NCBI GenBank assembly: GCA_016295545.1
Contig: JAEDLA010000091.1
Coordinates: forward strand, 1 to 6,234
DNA length: 6,234 nucleotides
Direction: 5' to 3'
From: Oscillospiraceae bacterium
GTDB taxonomy: Bacteria > Bacillota > Clostridia > Oscillospirales > Ruminococcaceae
Both the position numbers and the translations under genes were made by a program. Of this stretch, positions 5,603 through 6,234 are shown piece by piece. The notes below the pieces were generated by a model. That model had not been told where the DNA came from. It did not search any database and worked only from the letters and a program-made list of their open reading frames with translations. Each line of letters starts with the position of its first letter. Positions within the stretch are counted from its first letter, which is position 1.

Positions 5603-5617
5603 GAGTTTTATAAACTC
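5603..5617 (+). promoter_or_regulatory. Small hairpin just before the scaB ribosome site
   Basis: GAGTTT (5603-5608) pairs perfectly with AAACTC (5612-5617) around TAT. It ends 2 bases before AAAGGA (5620-5625), which lies 9 bases upstream of the scaB ATG. With a gap of only 57 bases after scaA and no strong promoter there, scaB is probably co-transcribed with scaA. Confidence 0.4.
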
Positions 5618-5634
5618 GGAAAGGAAATGCACTG

Positions 5635-6234
5635 ATGAAGAAATTGCTTTCAGCACTTACATCCGCCGTCATGAGCATTACGCTCATGACAAGTGCATTT
5701 GCTTCCTCATTCGGTGTTAGTGCTGCCGGTAGTTATACCGTGCAGCCTAATACTGCTATTAGTGAAGCAGCGGATGGTGCTGCAAATAAGAATGCGTCAG
5801 ATGCTGATATCGAGCTTGGTTACGCTCAGGAGCAGTATGATGTTGCTCCCGGCGAAACAATTGACCTCGATCTTATGATGTCAACTACAGAACAACTTGA
5901 AGTCAGAGGTATGTACCTCAGCGTTCTTGTTGACGACGGCATCACTCTTAACTCAATTGAAGGAAAATCAGCAGCATTCGGCGTTTCTGTTGACACAAGC
6001 TGGACAGAGGGTGGCTCTACATACCTCAAGGATCCTGATTTCAACGGAAATAAGATTCATGGCGCAATTGCTGTAGGTCTTGTAGACGGCGAAGGTAACG
6101 GTGCTTATGCCAAGACTGAACGCCGTGTTGAAAGACTTAATATTACAGCTCCTTCAACACCAGGTACATATTATGTAGATATGCCGACAACTCAGTTCAT
6201 GTACAAGGAAGTTGACGGCGTAGCTGTATTCTGG
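5635..6234 (+). CDS. scaB: ScaB-like scaffoldin, N-terminal part, 3' truncated
   Basis: The first 200 residues of a secreted protein whose frame runs open to the window end. In R. flavefaciens, ScaB is the large scaffoldin that receives ScaA and is itself attached to the surface anchor ScaE; seven to nine cohesins are known depending on strain. The signal peptide is about residues 1-30 (MKKLLSAL.., VSA before the cut). A short unstructured segment (31-54) replaces the N-terminal domain of ScaA. A cohesin begins at SDADIEL (55) and is cut at FW (200), differing from the ScaA cohesin at 16 of 146 residues. The start is fixed by AAAGGA 9 bases upstream; an ATG at 5627 is out of frame and stops at once. 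From position and the first cohesin alone it could be another scaffoldin, but the gene order favours ScaB. A perfect hairpin lies within the signal-peptide codons. Confidence 0.75.
   Translation, partial: MKKLLSALTSAVMSITLMTSAFASSFGVSAAGSYTVQPNTAISEAADGAANKNASDADIELGYAQEQYDVAPGETIDLDLMMSTTEQLEVRGMYLSVLVDDGITLNSIEGKSAAFGVSVDTSWTEGGSTYLKDPDFNGNKIHGAIAVGLVDGEGNGAYAKTERRVERLNITAPSTPGTYYVDMPTTQFMYKEVDGVAVFW
5668..5690 (+). promoter_or_regulatory. Perfect inverted repeat inside the scaB signal-peptide codons
   Basis: GTCATGAGC (5668-5676) pairs with GCTCATGAC (5682-5690) across the loop ATTAC: nine base pairs without mismatch, starting 33 bases after the start codon. It encodes residues 12-18 (VMSITLM). 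A hairpin here could slow early elongation or mark an mRNA processing point; its function is inference. Confidence 0.5.
5797..6234 (+). repeat. Cohesin-coding duplicate, copy B (in scaB, cut by window end)
   Basis: ScaB residues 55-200, the partner of 4771-5208. The similarity starts at the same serine but with a different codon (TCA here, AGC in scaA), and continues to the last base of the window, so the true repeat is longer. Confidence 0.9.

Noticed and set aside
5693..5878. 61-codon + frame in the scaB region
   Set aside because: Out of frame with scaB, no ribosome site, and hydrophobic nonsense; the continuous frame from 5635 encodes the signal peptide and cohesin.
1..6234. Mobile element, prophage or recently transferred island
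   Set aside because: No transposase, integrase, terminal repeats or tRNA gene; all genes share a strand and similar composition.

Overview
The window looks like a chromosomal segment from a cellulosome-forming Ruminococcus, most probably Ruminococcus flavefaciens or a close relative. Near its end three genes in a row encode secreted proteins built from cohesin and dockerin modules joined by threonine-rich linkers. Their order and architecture fit the sca (scaffoldin) cluster known from R. flavefaciens (scaC-scaA-scaB, then cttA and scaE, the last two beyond this window). The strain cannot be fixed from the sequence alone.

Layout, all on the + strand. (1) 2-292: the 3' end of a GTP-type phosphoenolpyruvate carboxykinase gene (pckG), closed by a strong intrinsic terminator at 308-340. 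(2) 369-2189: a compact housekeeping operon with a near-consensus promoter and a hairpin-bearing leader. It encodes a GtrA-family membrane protein, a DusB-type tRNA-dihydrouridine synthase and a small Smr-domain protein; successive genes overlap by 8 and 4 bases. (3) 2190-3042: about 850 non-coding bases with three promoter-like sites at nearly regular intervals (-10 boxes at 2399, 2660 and 2908) and several small hairpins. I recognise no known riboswitch or RNA class in it. (4) 3043-6234: the scaffoldin genes. The scaC-like gene encodes one cohesin plus a dockerin. The scaA-like gene encodes an unusual N-terminal domain, one clear cohesin and a dockerin. The scaB-like gene is cut off by the window end inside its first cohesin.

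How the genes work together. In the established R. flavefaciens model, ScaA carries dockerin-bearing enzymes and adaptor ScaC on its cohesins and docks through its own dockerin onto ScaB. ScaB is in turn held on the cell surface through ScaE. ScaC exchanges one dockerin specificity for another and so widens the set of enzymes that can be loaded. Here the ScaA cohesin and the first ScaB cohesin differ at only 16 of 146 aligned residues, so both should bind the same partners. The scaffoldin genes, like pckG, use a narrow codon set (AAG, AAC, ACA, GCT, CTC/CTT), which suggests high expression; the dus operon is less biased.

The points most worth a second look are the unassigned N-terminal domain of the ScaA-like protein, the multi-promoter non-coding region before scaC, the irregular second calcium loop of the ScaC dockerin, and the perfect hairpin inside the scaB signal-peptide codons. 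The gene set itself is a known kind of system rather than a new one.
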